Numbered from the stretch's first letter, positions 1 to 7,658 are shown. The stretch is DNA of 64,000 nucleotides from Bradyrhizobium sp. cir1 (GCF_014198245.1 NZ_JACIHE010000005.1:248001-312000); one strand, 5' to 3'. The notes: generated by a model not told the origin, from the letters alone. Numbers and translations are program-made.

Positions 1-172
1 CGCCGTAACGGGTCGGTCCGTCCTGGGCGAGGAAGTACAGGATCAGCGGCTTCCACTTCCCGGCGATGACCCGCAGGGTCGCATCGAGGCCGCAGGTGAA
101 GCCGGGCAAAGTCGGCGTGCAACTCTGGACCGGGGGTGGGGTCTGTGTCGGCGGAAAGGTCGGCTCTGACAT
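1..172 (-). CDS. HxlR-family transcriptional regulator (5' part only)
   Basis: Read on the minus strand from an ATG at 172, this gives about 57 residues before the window ends. After a Pro/Thr-rich leader comes a Cys and then GLDATLRVIAGKWKPLILY, followed by FLAQDGPTRYG, which is the start of the winged-helix domain of HxlR/DUF24 regulators (the Cys before the first helix is typical of redox- or electrophile-sensing members). It is divergent from the SDR gene at 258, the usual arrangement for an HxlR protein and its target. The C-terminal part lies outside the window. Family assignment is firm; the inducer is unknown. Confidence 0.85.
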   Translation of the reverse strand, partial: MSEPTFPPTQTPPPVQSCTPTLPGFTCGLDATLRVIAGKWKPLILYFLAQDGPTRYG

Positions 173-180
173 TTTTTCGG

Positions 181-220
181 TACTTACCAAAAGGTGCATA
201 CTTGTCGATAAGTGGGTAGG
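181..220. promoter_or_regulatory. Divergent promoter/operator region for HxlR regulator and SDR gene
   Basis: The 85-bp gap between the two divergent starts is AT-richer than its surroundings and holds a near-perfect palindrome, ACTTGTCGATAAGT at 200-213 (12 of 14 positions symmetric), with further half-site-like pieces TACTTACC at 181-188 and GTGGGTA just downstream. HxlR dimers typically bind such ACTT/AAGT inverted repeats in front of a divergently transcribed oxidoreductase. Binding is inferred. Confidence 0.5.
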
Positions 221-257
221 CCGCCAGCTCAGTGCAACCTCAATGAAGGAGCACATC

Positions 258-992
258 ATGAGCAGACTAAAGGGCAAGACGGCAGTGGTGACCGGTGGCG
301 GAACCGGCATCGGACTTGGAGCGGCGAAACGGTTCGTCGACGAAGGCGCGTTCGTCTATCTGTTCGGGCGGCGGCAGGAGCCGCTCGACGCCGCCGTTGC
401 CCAGCTGGGCCCCTCGGCGCGCGCCGTCAGGGGCTCGGTGACGGATCTGTCCGATCTCGATCGGCTGTATGCGGCGGTCAAGGCCGAACGAGGCAGGGTC
501 GACGTTCTCTTTGCCAACGCCGGGACCGGAGCTTTTGCGCCGCTCGGTGAGATCACGGTCGAGCACTACGATCAGATCTTCGACGTCAACGTGAAGGGGC
601 TGGTGTTCACGGTGCAGAAGGCCCTGCCGTTGATGACGAAGGGGTCGTCGATCATTCTCACTGGTTCGAGCACGGGTGTGATGGGCACGCCGCAGTTCAG
701 CATCTACAGCGCGACCAAGGCCGCGATCCGCAATCTGGCGCGCAGCTGGGCGCAGGACCTGCGCGGCACCGGCATCCGCGTCAATGTGCTGTCTCCGGGA
801 CCGACCAAGACCGAGCTGGCACTGGAGGTCGTCGGCGAGGAAGCGTTCAATGCGCTCGGAAGCGGCACGCCGATCGGGCGTGTGGGCAATCCCTCCGAGA
901 CAGGGGCGGTGGCTGCGTTCCTGGCGTCCTCGGACAGCAGCTACATGACCGGCGGCGAGGTCTTCGTCGATGGAGGCCTAGCGCAGGTCTGA
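258..992 (+). CDS. SDR-family NAD(P)-dependent oxidoreductase
   Basis: A classical short-chain dehydrogenase/reductase of 244 residues. The cofactor motif TGGGTGIG is at residues 12-19, the NAG motif at 87-89, the structural Asn at 111, and the catalytic Ser137/138, Tyr150 and Lys154 (YxxxK) are all present; the C-terminus ends in the usual SYMTGGEVFVDGG. The start at 258 is chosen because AAGGAG lies at 246-251 and the product then begins directly with the Rossmann strand; the frame is open further upstream but that would run through the regulatory gap. Substrate unknown. Probably controlled by the divergent HxlR regulator. Confidence 0.92.
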   Translation: MSRLKGKTAVVTGGGTGIGLGAAKRFVDEGAFVYLFGRRQEPLDAAVAQLGPSARAVRGSVTDLSDLDRLYAAVKAERGRVDVLFANAGTGAFAPLGEITVEHYDQIFDVNVKGLVFTVQKALPLMTKGSSIILTGSSTGVMGTPQFSIYSATKAAIRNLARSWAQDLRGTGIRVNVLSPGPTKTELALEVVGEEAFNALGSGTPIGRVGNPSETGAVAAFLASSDSSYMTGGEVFVDGGLAQV

Positions 993-1000
993 GTGAGCGT

Positions 1001-1031
1001 GAGGGCTTCGATCAACGGGATCGAAGCCCTC
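1001..1031. terminator. Hairpin between convergent genes, probable bidirectional terminator
   Basis: A 13-bp perfect stem (GAGGGCTTCGATC, 1001-1013, against 1019-1031) with a 5-base loop lies 9 bases after the SDR stop and 27 bases before the end of the convergent amidohydrolase. There is no long T run, so termination strength is uncertain. Confidence 0.5.
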
Positions 1032-1057
1032 AACGCGCGGCTACAATGAGGACGCGC

Positions 1058-1942
1058 CTAGATCCCCAGCAACTTCCTCGCATTCGCCTTCAACACCTTC
1101 GGCCGGATCTCGTCGCGGATATCGATCTTGGCGAAGTCGGACAGCCAGCGGTCCGGCGTGATCACCGGCCAGTCCGAGCCGAACAGCATTTTGTCCTGCA
1201 GGATCGAGTTGATGTAGCGCACCAGGATCGGCGGGAAATACTTCGGCGACCAGCCCGAGAGATCGATGTAAACGTTGGGCTTGTGGGTCGCGACCGACAG
1301 CGCCTCTTCCTGCCAGGGGAAGGAGGGGTGGGCGAGGATGATCTTGAGGTCGGGGAAATCGGCCGCGACGTCGTCCATGTACATCGGGTTGGAATATTTC
1401 AGCCGCATGCCCATGCCGCCGGGCATGCCCGAGCCGACGCCGGTCTGGCCGGTGTGAAACAGCGCGATCGCGCCGCCATTGTTGATCTCTTCATAGAGCG
1501 GATAGGCTATGCGGTCGTTGGCGTAGAAGCCCTGCATGGTCGGGTGGAATTTGAAGCCGCGCACGCCGTATTCCTCGATCAGCTTGCGCGCCTCGCGTGC
1601 CCCGAGCTTGCCTTTGTGCGGATCGATCGAGACGAAGGGGATGAGGACATCGAGATGGTCGGAGGCGACCTCCAGCATCTCGTAATTGTTGTAGCGGCGG
1701 AAGCCGGTCTCGCGCTCGGCATCGACAGGGAAGATCACCGCGGCGATGTTCTTGGAGCGATAGTAGGCCGCGGTCTCCGGCACGGTCGGCGGATGCTTGT
1801 TCGGCGACTTGAAGTACTCCGCCATCTGCGCCTGGAAGTCGTCATAGCCGTCGTCGGGATGGCAGCCGCAGGGCTCCTCGGCATGGGTGTGGATGTCGAT
1901 GGCGACGACATCGTCGATATTGGGCAGCTTCAGCTTCGGCAT
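1058..1942 (-). CDS. Amidohydrolase family protein (ACMSD/4-oxalomesaconate-type TIM barrel)
   Basis: The 294-residue product is a metal-dependent amidohydrolase-2 protein. It shows the N-terminal HTH metal motif (DIHTH, His18 and His20), a barrel Lys/His segment GFKFHPT, a later HTG motif (ALFHTGQTG), ILAHPSFPW and the C-terminal GSDWPVI with the catalytic Asp. The family hydrolyses or decarboxylates small carboxylated substrates such as aminocarboxymuconate semialdehyde or acts as a hydratase in aromatic catabolism; the substrate here is not deducible. It stands alone, with a GntR-like inverted repeat directly in front of it. Confidence 0.85.
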   Translation of the reverse strand: MPKLKLPNIDDVVAIDIHTHAEEPCGCHPDDGYDDFQAQMAEYFKSPNKHPPTVPETAAYYRSKNIAAVIFPVDAERETGFRRYNNYEMLEVASDHLDVLIPFVSIDPHKGKLGAREARKLIEEYGVRGFKFHPTMQGFYANDRIAYPLYEEINNGGAIALFHTGQTGVGSGMPGGMGMRLKYSNPMYMDDVAADFPDLKIILAHPSFPWQEEALSVATHKPNVYIDLSGWSPKYFPPILVRYINSILQDKMLFGSDWPVITPDRWLSDFAKIDIRDEIRPKVLKANARKLLGI

Positions 1943-1965
1943 TGGTTTCCTCCCGACGGGTTGTC

Positions 1966-1992
1966 AAATTGATTATATGATATAACGAATTT
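1966..1992. promoter_or_regulatory. 27-bp imperfect palindrome, likely operator of the amidohydrolase gene
   Basis: Twenty-four bases upstream of the amidohydrolase start lies a symmetric site: AAATT at 1966-1970 mirrors AATTT at 1988-1992 around the 13-base core TTATATGATATAA at 1973-1985. Symmetry is broken only at the centre and at two positions in each arm. The layout resembles GntR/FadR-type operators; no such regulator gene is visible nearby. Confidence 0.5.
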
Positions 1993-2084
1993 GGCAAGGC
2001 GTCGCTGGGGGCAAAACCGCAACCGGCAAAAGTCTTTGCTGTGCACGACCTCTGGCTGGGTAGATCGGGCCGATCCGGCCGTTT

Positions 2085-2107
2085 CTACTGTGCATGGGGT
2101 TGTTTTC
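2085..2107. repeat. 23-bp dispersed repeat, copy 1
   Basis: A sequence beginning CTACTGTGCATGGGGTTG and ending TTTTC is found here, 178 bases upstream of rpmJ, and again identically at 56643-56665 upstream of the dehalogenase gene. The similarity fades over about 20 more bases (CATTTT...GGG). In both places it lies in a non-coding gap in front of a plus-strand gene. Confidence 0.75.
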
Positions 2108-2284
2108 ACCATTTTGCTGGGCCGGAACCGGGCGGTTAACATTGACATCACCTCCCGCCATGCCTTAAGAACCGCCCCGTCCCGGGCGGTCGGTCCGCCA
2201 GCGGGAAAGATCTCATTTTGCCACATTCGCGCGTGCCGAAACGGTAGTGCCGAACACGGCCTTTCGAACGTTCAGGATTCTGCC

Positions 2285-2410
2285 ATGAAGGTCCGTAACT
2301 CGTTGAAGTCGCTGCGCGGTCGCCATCGCGCCAACCGCCTGGTCCGCCGCAAGGGCAGGGTCTACGTGATCAACAAGGTGCAGCGCCGCTTCAAGGCTCG
2401 CCAGGGCTGA
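2285..2410 (+). CDS. rpmJ: 50S ribosomal protein L36 (Cys-free form)
   Basis: A 41-residue basic protein, [20 protein letters not shown] followed by a conserved [11 protein letters not shown] segment and the KARQG end, matching bacterial L36 of the type without the zinc-binding Cys residues. It is monocistronic, as is usual for rpmJ in alphaproteobacteria. The ATG at 2285 is the only sensible start although the frame is open further upstream. The 342-base gap upstream of it (1943-2284) holds the amidohydrolase operator, the 23-bp repeat and presumably the rpmJ promoter. Confidence 0.95.
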   Translation: MKVRNSLKSLRGRHRANRLVRRKGRVYVINKVQRRFKARQG

Positions 2411-2472
2411 TCTCTGCCCTGCCGGTCGCCTTCGCGCGCCCCCGCAAGACCACGGTCTCACACGAGTTTGAC

Positions 2473-2500
2473 GCCGCCTTTGCTTTGCAAGGGCGGCTTT
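2473..2500 (+). terminator. Weak hairpin after rpmJ
   Basis: GCCGCC(TT) at 2473 pairs with AAGGGCGGC ending at 2497 with one bulged base, followed by TTT. It is the only stem-loop between rpmJ and the next gene. Confidence 0.35.
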
Positions 2501-2519
2501 GCGCGTTTAGACTTTCACC

Positions 2520-3161
2520 ATGGCAGTGAGATTCCCTTTCGTGCGCACGCTGTGCCTGGCTCTGGTTCTGGGAGCCTCAGGTCTCGCTCCGGCCCTGGCG
2601 CAGCAGATTGAGCCGCCGCCCCCGCCCGGCAAGCAGAAGAAGCTTCCGGAGGCGCCGTCCAAGCTGCCCAAGGTCGACCGCAGCAAGAATCTCGATTTCC
2701 TGTTTGGCGCGCTGAAGGCGGCGCCTGACGAGGTCAGCGCCAAGCATGTCGAGGCGCGGATCTGGGCGATCTGGCTCCAGACCCCGAGCGACACCGCGGC
2801 GCTTCTGATGTCGCGGGCCAAGACCGCGGTCGACGCGCAGAAGATCGAGATCGCGATCAAGCTGCTGGATTCGGTGATCAAGCTCAGGCCCGATTACATC
2901 GAGGCCTGGAACCGGCGCGCCACGCTCTATTACATGCAGAACGATTACGGCCGCTCGCTCGCCGACATCCGCGAGGTGCTGATCCGGGAGCCCCGCCATT
3001 TCGGCGCGCTCGCCGGCCTCGGTATGATCATGCAGGAGGTCGGCGACGAGAAGCGTGCGCTCGAGGCCTACCGCAAGGCGCTCGCCGTCAATCCGCACCT
3101 CGAGAAGATCCCCGATCAGGTCAAGGCGCTGACCGAGAAGGTCGAAGGCCGCGACATCTAG
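2520..3161 (+). CDS. Secreted tetratricopeptide-repeat protein
   Basis: A 213-residue protein with a clear signal peptide (hydrophobic LCLALVLGASGLAPALA, cleavage before QQIEPPPPP), a Pro-rich linker, and then about three TPR-like helical pairs, e.g. KIEIAIKLLDSVIKLRPDYI, AWNRRATLYYMQNDYGRSLA and ALAGLGMIMQEVGDEKRALE. TPRs mediate protein contacts; it probably acts in the periplasm as a scaffold. The partner is unknown and it appears monocistronic. Confidence 0.8.
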   Translation: MAVRFPFVRTLCLALVLGASGLAPALAQQIEPPPPPGKQKKLPEAPSKLPKVDRSKNLDFLFGALKAAPDEVSAKHVEARIWAIWLQTPSDTAALLMSRAKTAVDAQKIEIAIKLLDSVIKLRPDYIEAWNRRATLYYMQNDYGRSLADIREVLIREPRHFGALAGLGMIMQEVGDEKRALEAYRKALAVNPHLEKIPDQVKALTEKVEGRDI

Positions 3162-3284
3162 CCTCGAACTCGATCATTTCTTGAGTGAATGCGGCGCCCG
3201 CGGATTAACCACAATGGCAAGCGCGGCGTTTTGGCTCTATTGCCGGCACCGCCACAGGCTTACCTGCATTGCAGGAGCAAAGCC

Positions 3285-3551
3285 ATGAAGCGTTTGATCT
3301 TTGCGGGTAGCTTGCTGCTCGCGTCGGGAACGATGAGTTTTGCCGACGGACTGTTCTGGGTGGTAGGCAATCGCGCCACCGGCAAATGCGACATCGTGAC
3401 CAGCAACCCGGTCATCATCGGCGATATCTGGTTCGGCGACGGTCCCTACAAGTCCATGGCCGATGCCAAGCTTGCGCGCTCGACGATTCGCGCCTGTCCC
3501 GCGCCCGCCCCCGACGAGGAAAAGGCCGAGGACAGTACGAACCAGGACTAA
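3285..3551 (+). CDS. Small secreted protein of unknown function
   Basis: From ATG 3285, preceded by GGAGC, an 88-residue product starts with a signal peptide (MKRLIFAGSLLLASGTMSFA) and continues with a short globular part containing two Cys (GKCDIV and IRACP) that could form a disulfide, ending in an acidic tail. An upstream in-frame ATG at 3189 would bury the signal peptide, so it is rejected. The stop overlaps the end of the convergent small gene by 4 bp. No recognised family. Confidence 0.7.
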   Translation: MKRLIFAGSLLLASGTMSFADGLFWVVGNRATGKCDIVTSNPVIIGDIWFGDGPYKSMADAKLARSTIRACPAPAPDEEKAEDSTNQD

Positions 3552-3730
3552 TGCAGCACGCTGCCGCCGCGCTCGGCGAGGCCGCGATCGGCAGCCGCGG
3601 CGTAGGCCTTGGCAAGCTCCGCCTCGAGATGCTCATTGATCAGGAGCAGCGCCCGCACGGCACCGCGCAGGTCGCCGTTGCAGCTCGCGACAATCTCGTC
3701 GATCGCAGTGTCGTTCGATCTGAAGCTCAT
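3548..3730 (-). CDS. Short conserved hypothetical protein (60 aa)
   Basis: Minus-strand ATG at 3730 has a good GGAGG ribosome binding site 8 bases upstream. The product, beginning MSFRSNDTAIDEIVASCNGD and continuing with LRGAVRALLLINEHLEAELA, is predicted to be almost entirely helical and amphipathic. It resembles short proteins common in Bradyrhizobium, but no function is known. It converges on and overlaps by 4 bp the preceding secreted-protein gene. Confidence 0.65.
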   Translation of the reverse strand: MSFRSNDTAIDEIVASCNGDLRGAVRALLLINEHLEAELAKAYAAAADRGLAERGGSVLH

Positions 3731-4031
3731 CGAAAATCCTCCGGTTCAAACCAGGACAAATCCTGCCGGTCTTTCCCGCAATCCCCGGGGTTGCGAGGAG
3801 GATCGGCGCCCACCCGGGCCTAAATGACGGAACCGACCATGGCGATTATATGGAAGCCGCGATGACGACCGCATGAAGCTGTTCCGAAGCTTCCGTGCCA
3901 TCTTGAAATGCCTTGATTCCATTGATCTTTTCAGGTCGGCAATTATGCACATATCCACAGCCCCTCTTTTCCGGTGGAAGTGTTGAAATGCCCCGGGCGA
4001 AACTGCCACGTGCCGTATTCGTAATTGTGAA
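3731..4031. other. Intergenic stretch without a recognised gene
   Basis: About 300 bases between divergent genes. It must hold the promoters of both the 60-aa gene and the alpha/beta hydrolase. The middle (3900-4000) is AT-richer, but I see no convincing repeat, RNA or further coding sequence. Confidence 0.5.
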
Positions 4032-5015
4032 GTGCCCTGGATCGCCCGGATTGTCTCCATGATCGTGATGTCAATCGTGACGGCGCTGGTCCTGCTGGCG
4101 CTGGTCACGCAGGCCGGCATCATTGCCGTGCAGCGCGCCTTTCCGCCGCAGGGCGGCATGATCGAGGTCGACGGCGCTGTGCTTCACGTCGTCGACATCG
4201 GTCCGCGCGAGGCCGGCCTGCCGATCGTGATGCTGCACGGCGCGAGCTCCAACCTCGAAGCGATGCGGCGTCCGCTCGGCGACCTCCTCGCTCAGGATCA
4301 TCGCGTGATCCTGGTCGACCGTCCCGGCCACGGCTGGAGCACGCGTGCGCGGCGGCAGGATTCGACGCCGCAGGTTCAGGCGCGGATGATCGACGAGGCG
4401 CTTCAAAAGCTCGGGATCGAGCGCGCGGTCTTCGTGGTGCACTCCTGGAGCGGCGCGCTGGGCGCGCGCCTCGCACTCGATCATGCGGGCCGGGTCGCCG
4501 GCCTCGTGATGCTGGCGCCCGTCACCCATCCCTGGCGCGGCGGCGTCGGCCGCTACAACGAGCTCATCGCAACGCCCATCGTCGGCGCGCTGCTCGCCTA
4601 TACCATCACGCTGCCGCTCGGTTATTTCGTCGCCGAGTCCGGGGCGCGCAACGTGTTCTTGCCGCAAGTTATGCCGGATGGTTTTGTGCAGGACTCCGCG
4701 ACCCCGCTGTTGCTGCGCCCGCGCGAGTTCATCGCCAATGCCTATGATCTGGTGACGCTGAAAGAGTCCGTGGCCGCGCAAGTCGCGCGCTATGGCGAGA
4801 TCAAGGCGCTGGTCACGATCATCGCCGGCGAGCCCGACAAGACGGTGAAAACCGGCATCCACGCGCGCCCGTTTGCCGCGACGGTGCCGAATGCGAAGCT
4901 GATCGTGCTGCCCGATCTCGGCCACATGGTGCAGAACGCCGTGCCGGATCTGGTGAAGACGGAGATCGAGACGATGATCGGGAAAATCGTCCCGGCGCAG
5001 GCGGCCGCCGACTAA
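4032..5015 (+). CDS. Alpha/beta-fold hydrolase with N-terminal membrane anchor
   Basis: The 327-residue frame begins with a hydrophobic helix (SIVTALVLLALVTQAGII) and continues as an alpha/beta hydrolase: oxyanion HGASSN, VDRPGHGWS, nucleophile elbow VHSWSG (Ser in S-x-S-G), and a C-terminal DLGHMVQ supplying His. The start at 4032 is GTG; in-frame ATGs at 4059 and 4068 are alternatives that keep most of the anchor. Substrate unknown. A repeat-derived hairpin follows its stop codon. Confidence 0.8.
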   Translation: MPWIARIVSMIVMSIVTALVLLALVTQAGIIAVQRAFPPQGGMIEVDGAVLHVVDIGPREAGLPIVMLHGASSNLEAMRRPLGDLLAQDHRVILVDRPGHGWSTRARRQDSTPQVQARMIDEALQKLGIERAVFVVHSWSGALGARLALDHAGRVAGLVMLAPVTHPWRGGVGRYNELIATPIVGALLAYTITLPLGYFVAESGARNVFLPQVMPDGFVQDSATPLLLRPREFIANAYDLVTLKESVAAQVARYGEIKALVTIIAGEPDKTVKTGIHARPFAATVPNAKLIVLPDLGHMVQNAVPDLVKTEIETMIGKIVPAQAAAD

Positions 5016-5115
5016 AGCGTTTCGAGCGCAGTGGACGCTGGTTCGCGTGAAGAAAACGCGTCAAAACAAGAAGCCCGAGCTTCGGTTCTGACTCAATCAG
5101 AACCGAAGCCCGGGC
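5016..5115. repeat. Rhizobiales-type intergenic repeat with a 19-bp hairpin; terminator of the cytochrome c gene
   Basis: Starts right after the hydrolase stop with AGCGTTTCGAGCG, then a GAAGAAAACGCGTCAAAAC segment I recognise as a common dispersed intergenic repeat in Bradyrhizobium. It ends in a stem of 19 pairs with one mismatch (5073-5091 against 5097-5115, loop CTCAA). Read on the minus strand the stem is followed by TTCTTGTTTT, so it also works as a terminator for the cytochrome c gene ending at 5133. Confidence 0.7.
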
Positions 5116-5132
5116 GGCCGTCGTTTGCGCGC

Positions 5133-5543
5133 TTACTGCTTGATCTTGCCGTCCTTGTCGAACTGCGAGATGAAGGTCCAGAGATTGTTGATCTCGGTCT
5201 CGTTCTTGATGCCGGCGAACGCCATCTTCGTGCCGGGGATCTTGGCCTTGGGGTCCTTGATGTACTCCTTGAACGTGGCTTCGTCCCAAGTGATGCCGGA
5301 ATTCTTGTTCGCATCCGAATAGCTGTAGTCCGGCGCAGTTCCCGACTTGCGGCCGTTGAGACCGTTGAGCTCGGGGCCGACCTTGTTCTTGGCGCCTTCG
5401 CCGATGGCGTGGCAGGCCAGGCACTTGTTGAACGACGTCTTGCCCGCGGCGGCGTCCTGCGCCATCGCTTTGGAAGATATGGCGGTGGACGCTGCGGCAG
5501 TCATGGCGAGGCCAACCAGCGCGCCGAAAGTCAGTTTTGTCAT
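5133..5543 (-). CDS. Class I cytochrome c (cytochrome c2/c550-like), periplasmic
   Basis: A 136-residue soluble c-type cytochrome. The start at 5543 is chosen because MTKLTFGALVGLAMTAAAST is a signal peptide ending near KAMAQ; the frame stays open 24 codons upstream but without sense. One haem site KCLACH is followed by the KVGPELNGLNGRKSG segment, and the axial Met is in PGTKMAF. This is the monohaem electron carrier type found in alphaproteobacteria (B. japonicum CycA relatives). It is divergent from glcD but a functional link to glycolate oxidation is not shown. Confidence 0.88.
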   Translation of the reverse strand: MTKLTFGALVGLAMTAAASTAISSKAMAQDAAAGKTSFNKCLACHAIGEGAKNKVGPELNGLNGRKSGTAPDYSYSDANKNSGITWDEATFKEYIKDPKAKIPGTKMAFAGIKNETEINNLWTFISQFDKDGKIKQ

Positions 5544-5772
5544 AAGGGTGCTCTTCGTCTCTTCCCGGGTCAGATGGAGGGTCGTGGTTTTGGCAGGTCC
5601 GGTGCAAGTGGACAAGCCGCGAAACTTTGACAGGTTTCCTGATAGCAGACTTGCCCCAGAGAGAACTTGCGCTGCAACAAAGCAATGCGACCTTTGGAGG
5701 ACCTACCCAAAGACGGCAAGACATGATTGATTTGCCGGGACAATTCCATCCGTTGGACGAAGGCTTCTTAAA

Positions 5773-7266
5773 ATGGCCATCATGATGCCCGCAAGCGACC
5801 AGGCAGTGCTGGCGCGTCGCAGCGAGATCGTCGCCGCCTTGCGCGCAATCGTATCAGGCGAAGGCGTGATCGACAGTGCCGCCGAGATGCGGGCCTATGA
5901 ATCCGACGGGCTGACCGCCTATCGGCAGCCGCCGATGGTCGTGGTGCTGCCCGATACGACCGAGCAGGTCTCGCTGGTCCTGAAATATTGTGCCGCGCAG
6001 GGTATCAAGGTGGTGCCGCGCGGCTCCGGCACTTCCCTGTCCGGCGGCGCGCTGCCGCTGGAAGACGGCGTGCTGCTGGGGCTCGGCAAGTTCAAGCGCA
6101 TCCGCGAGATCGATTTCGACAATCGCGTCGTCGTCACCGAGCCCGGCGTCACCAACCTCGCGATCAGCCAGGCGGTCGCACATGCCGGCTTCTATTACGC
6201 GCCGGATCCGTCCTCCCAGATCGCCTGCTCGATCGGCGGCAATGTCGCGGAGAACTCCGGCGGCGTGCACTGCCTGAAATACGGCATGACCACCAACAAC
6301 GTGCTCGGCTGCGAAATTGTCCTGATGAGCGGCGAGATCCTTCGCATCGGCGGCAAAGGGTGTGAGAACGCCGGCTACGATCTGATGGGCGTCATCACCG
6401 GCTCGGAAGGCCTGCTCGGCGTCATCACCGAGATCACGGTGCGCATCCTACAAAAGCCGGAGACCGCGCGCGCGCTGATGGTCGGTTTTGCGCAGGTCGA
6501 GGCGGCCGGCGAATGCGTCGCGCGCATCATCGGCGCCGGCATCATTCCCGGCGGCATGGAGATGATGGACAAGCCCGCGATCCACGCCGCCGAAGCTTTC
6601 GTCCATGCCGGCTATCCGCTCGATGTCGAAGCGCTGCTGATCATCGAGCTCGACGGGCCCAAGATCGAGGTCGACGAGCTCATTGCCCGCGTCGAGACCA
6701 TCGCGAATGCCTGCGGCTCGACCACCTGCCAGATCTCGACCTCGGAGGCGGAGCGCAATCTGTTCTGGGCCGGCCGCAAAGCCGCATTCCCCGCCGTCGG
6801 TCGCATCTCGCCAGACTATCTCTGCATGGACGGCACGATCCCCCGCGGTGCGCTGCCGAAGGCGCTGGCGCGCATCCGCGAGCTCTCGGAAAAATACCAG
6901 CTCGGCTGCGCCAACGTGTTCCACGCCGGCGACGGCAATCTGCACCCGCTGATCCTCTACGATGCCAACAAGCCCGGTGAGATCGAGCGCGCCGAAGCGT
7001 TCGGCGCCGACATCCTGCGCGCCTGCGTCGAGTTCGGCGGCGTGCTGACGGGTGAGCACGGCGTCGGCATCGAGAAGCGCGACCTCATGCCCGACATGTT
7101 CACCGAGATCGACCTGAACCAGCAGCAGCGCCTGAAATGCGCCTTCGACGCGCAGGGCCTGCTCAATCCCGGAAAAGTGTTTCCGACCCTGCACCGCTGC
7201 GCCGAGCTCGGCCGCATGCATGTGCATGCGGGGAAGCTGGCGTTTCCGGACATTCCGCGGTTCTGA
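5773..7266 (+). CDS. glcD: Glycolate oxidase, FAD-binding subunit GlcD
   Basis: The 497-residue protein is an FAD-linked oxidase of the GlcD/lactate dehydrogenase type. The PCMH FAD domain includes VVPRGSGTSLSGGALP (about residues 79-94) and PSSQIACSIGGNVAENSGG; the C-terminal cap shows NVFHAGDGNLHPLILYD and GGVLTGEHGVGIEKRDL, the usual substrate/FAD contacts. It oxidises glycolate to glyoxylate, passing electrons through GlcE and GlcF to the respiratory chain. Downstream glcE and glcF are separated from it by a minus-strand gene, so it probably has its own transcript. Confidence 0.93.
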   Translation: MAIMMPASDQAVLARRSEIVAALRAIVSGEGVIDSAAEMRAYESDGLTAYRQPPMVVVLPDTTEQVSLVLKYCAAQGIKVVPRGSGTSLSGGALPLEDGVLLGLGKFKRIREIDFDNRVVVTEPGVTNLAISQAVAHAGFYYAPDPSSQIACSIGGNVAENSGGVHCLKYGMTTNNVLGCEIVLMSGEILRIGGKGCENAGYDLMGVITGSEGLLGVITEITVRILQKPETARALMVGFAQVEAAGECVARIIGAGIIPGGMEMMDKPAIHAAEAFVHAGYPLDVEALLIIELDGPKIEVDELIARVETIANACGSTTCQISTSEAERNLFWAGRKAAFPAVGRISPDYLCMDGTIPRGALPKALARIRELSEKYQLGCANVFHAGDGNLHPLILYDANKPGEIERAEAFGADILRACVEFGGVLTGEHGVGIEKRDLMPDMFTEIDLNQQQRLKCAFDAQGLLNPGKVFPTLHRCAELGRMHVHAGKLAFPDIPRF

Positions 7267-7285
7267 CAGCCGTGGTGACGGTGCA

Positions 7286-7308
7286 CCTTCTCCCGCAAGG
7301 GGAGAAGG
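7286..7308. repeat. Short hairpin after glcD
   Basis: CCTTCTCCC (7286-7294), loop GCAAG, GGGAGAAGG (7300-7308). It resembles one arm of the longer CTCTCCC/GGGAGAG repeats at 23.4 kb and 37.2 kb and lies between the convergent glcD and monooxygenase genes, where it may act as a terminator. Confidence 0.5.
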
Positions 7309-7319
7309 AAGAAGACCAC

Positions 7320-7658
7320 TCACAGCAGTCCGTACTGCGCCCGCTCGCGCTTTGCCAGCAGCGGCAGCGCCTGGCCGGCGATCCAGGTCTTGAAATGCGC
7401 GCTCTCCTGGTGCGCCTTGAAAGCGGCCTCGTCGCGGAACAGCTCGTAGAACAGGAACTGGGCCGGATTGTCCTTGCCGCGCGAGATCAGGAACAGCTTG
7501 ACGCCGTCCTCGCGCTGCGCTTCCGGCAGGAAGCGGTCGAGGATCCCTGCGACCTTGTCGGCCTCACCGGGCTTTGCTTCCCATTGCGCAACGACCAGAA
7601 GACCGCCGCCGCTGATTGCCTGATGGATGGCTTGTTGGTTCATCGCCTGCTCGTTCAT
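7320..7658 (-). CDS. Putative quinol monooxygenase, ABM-domain protein
   Basis: From ATG 7658 (GGAG 10 bases upstream) a 112-residue product with one antibiotic-biosynthesis-monooxygenase-like domain: GGLLVVAQWEAKPGEADKV, LFLISRGKDNPAQFLFYELF, and FKAHQESAHFKTWI. ABM proteins are dimeric ferredoxin-like folds that act on quinols or small organic molecules without cofactor. The open frame runs much further upstream but overlaps nothing sensible. It sits on the minus strand between glcD and glcE, interrupting the usual glcDEF order. Confidence 0.82.
   Translation of the reverse strand: MNEQAMNQQAIHQAISGGGLLVVAQWEAKPGEADKVAGILDRFLPEAQREDGVKLFLISRGKDNPAQFLFYELFRDEAAFKAHQESAHFKTWIAGQALPLLAKRERAQYGLL

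Noticed and set aside
1046..1972. Long plus-strand open frame opposite the amidohydrolase gene
   Set aside because: Its product is an Arg/Asp/Val/Gly-rich mirror of the minus-strand coding sequence with no motif; the minus strand shows all amidohydrolase motifs.
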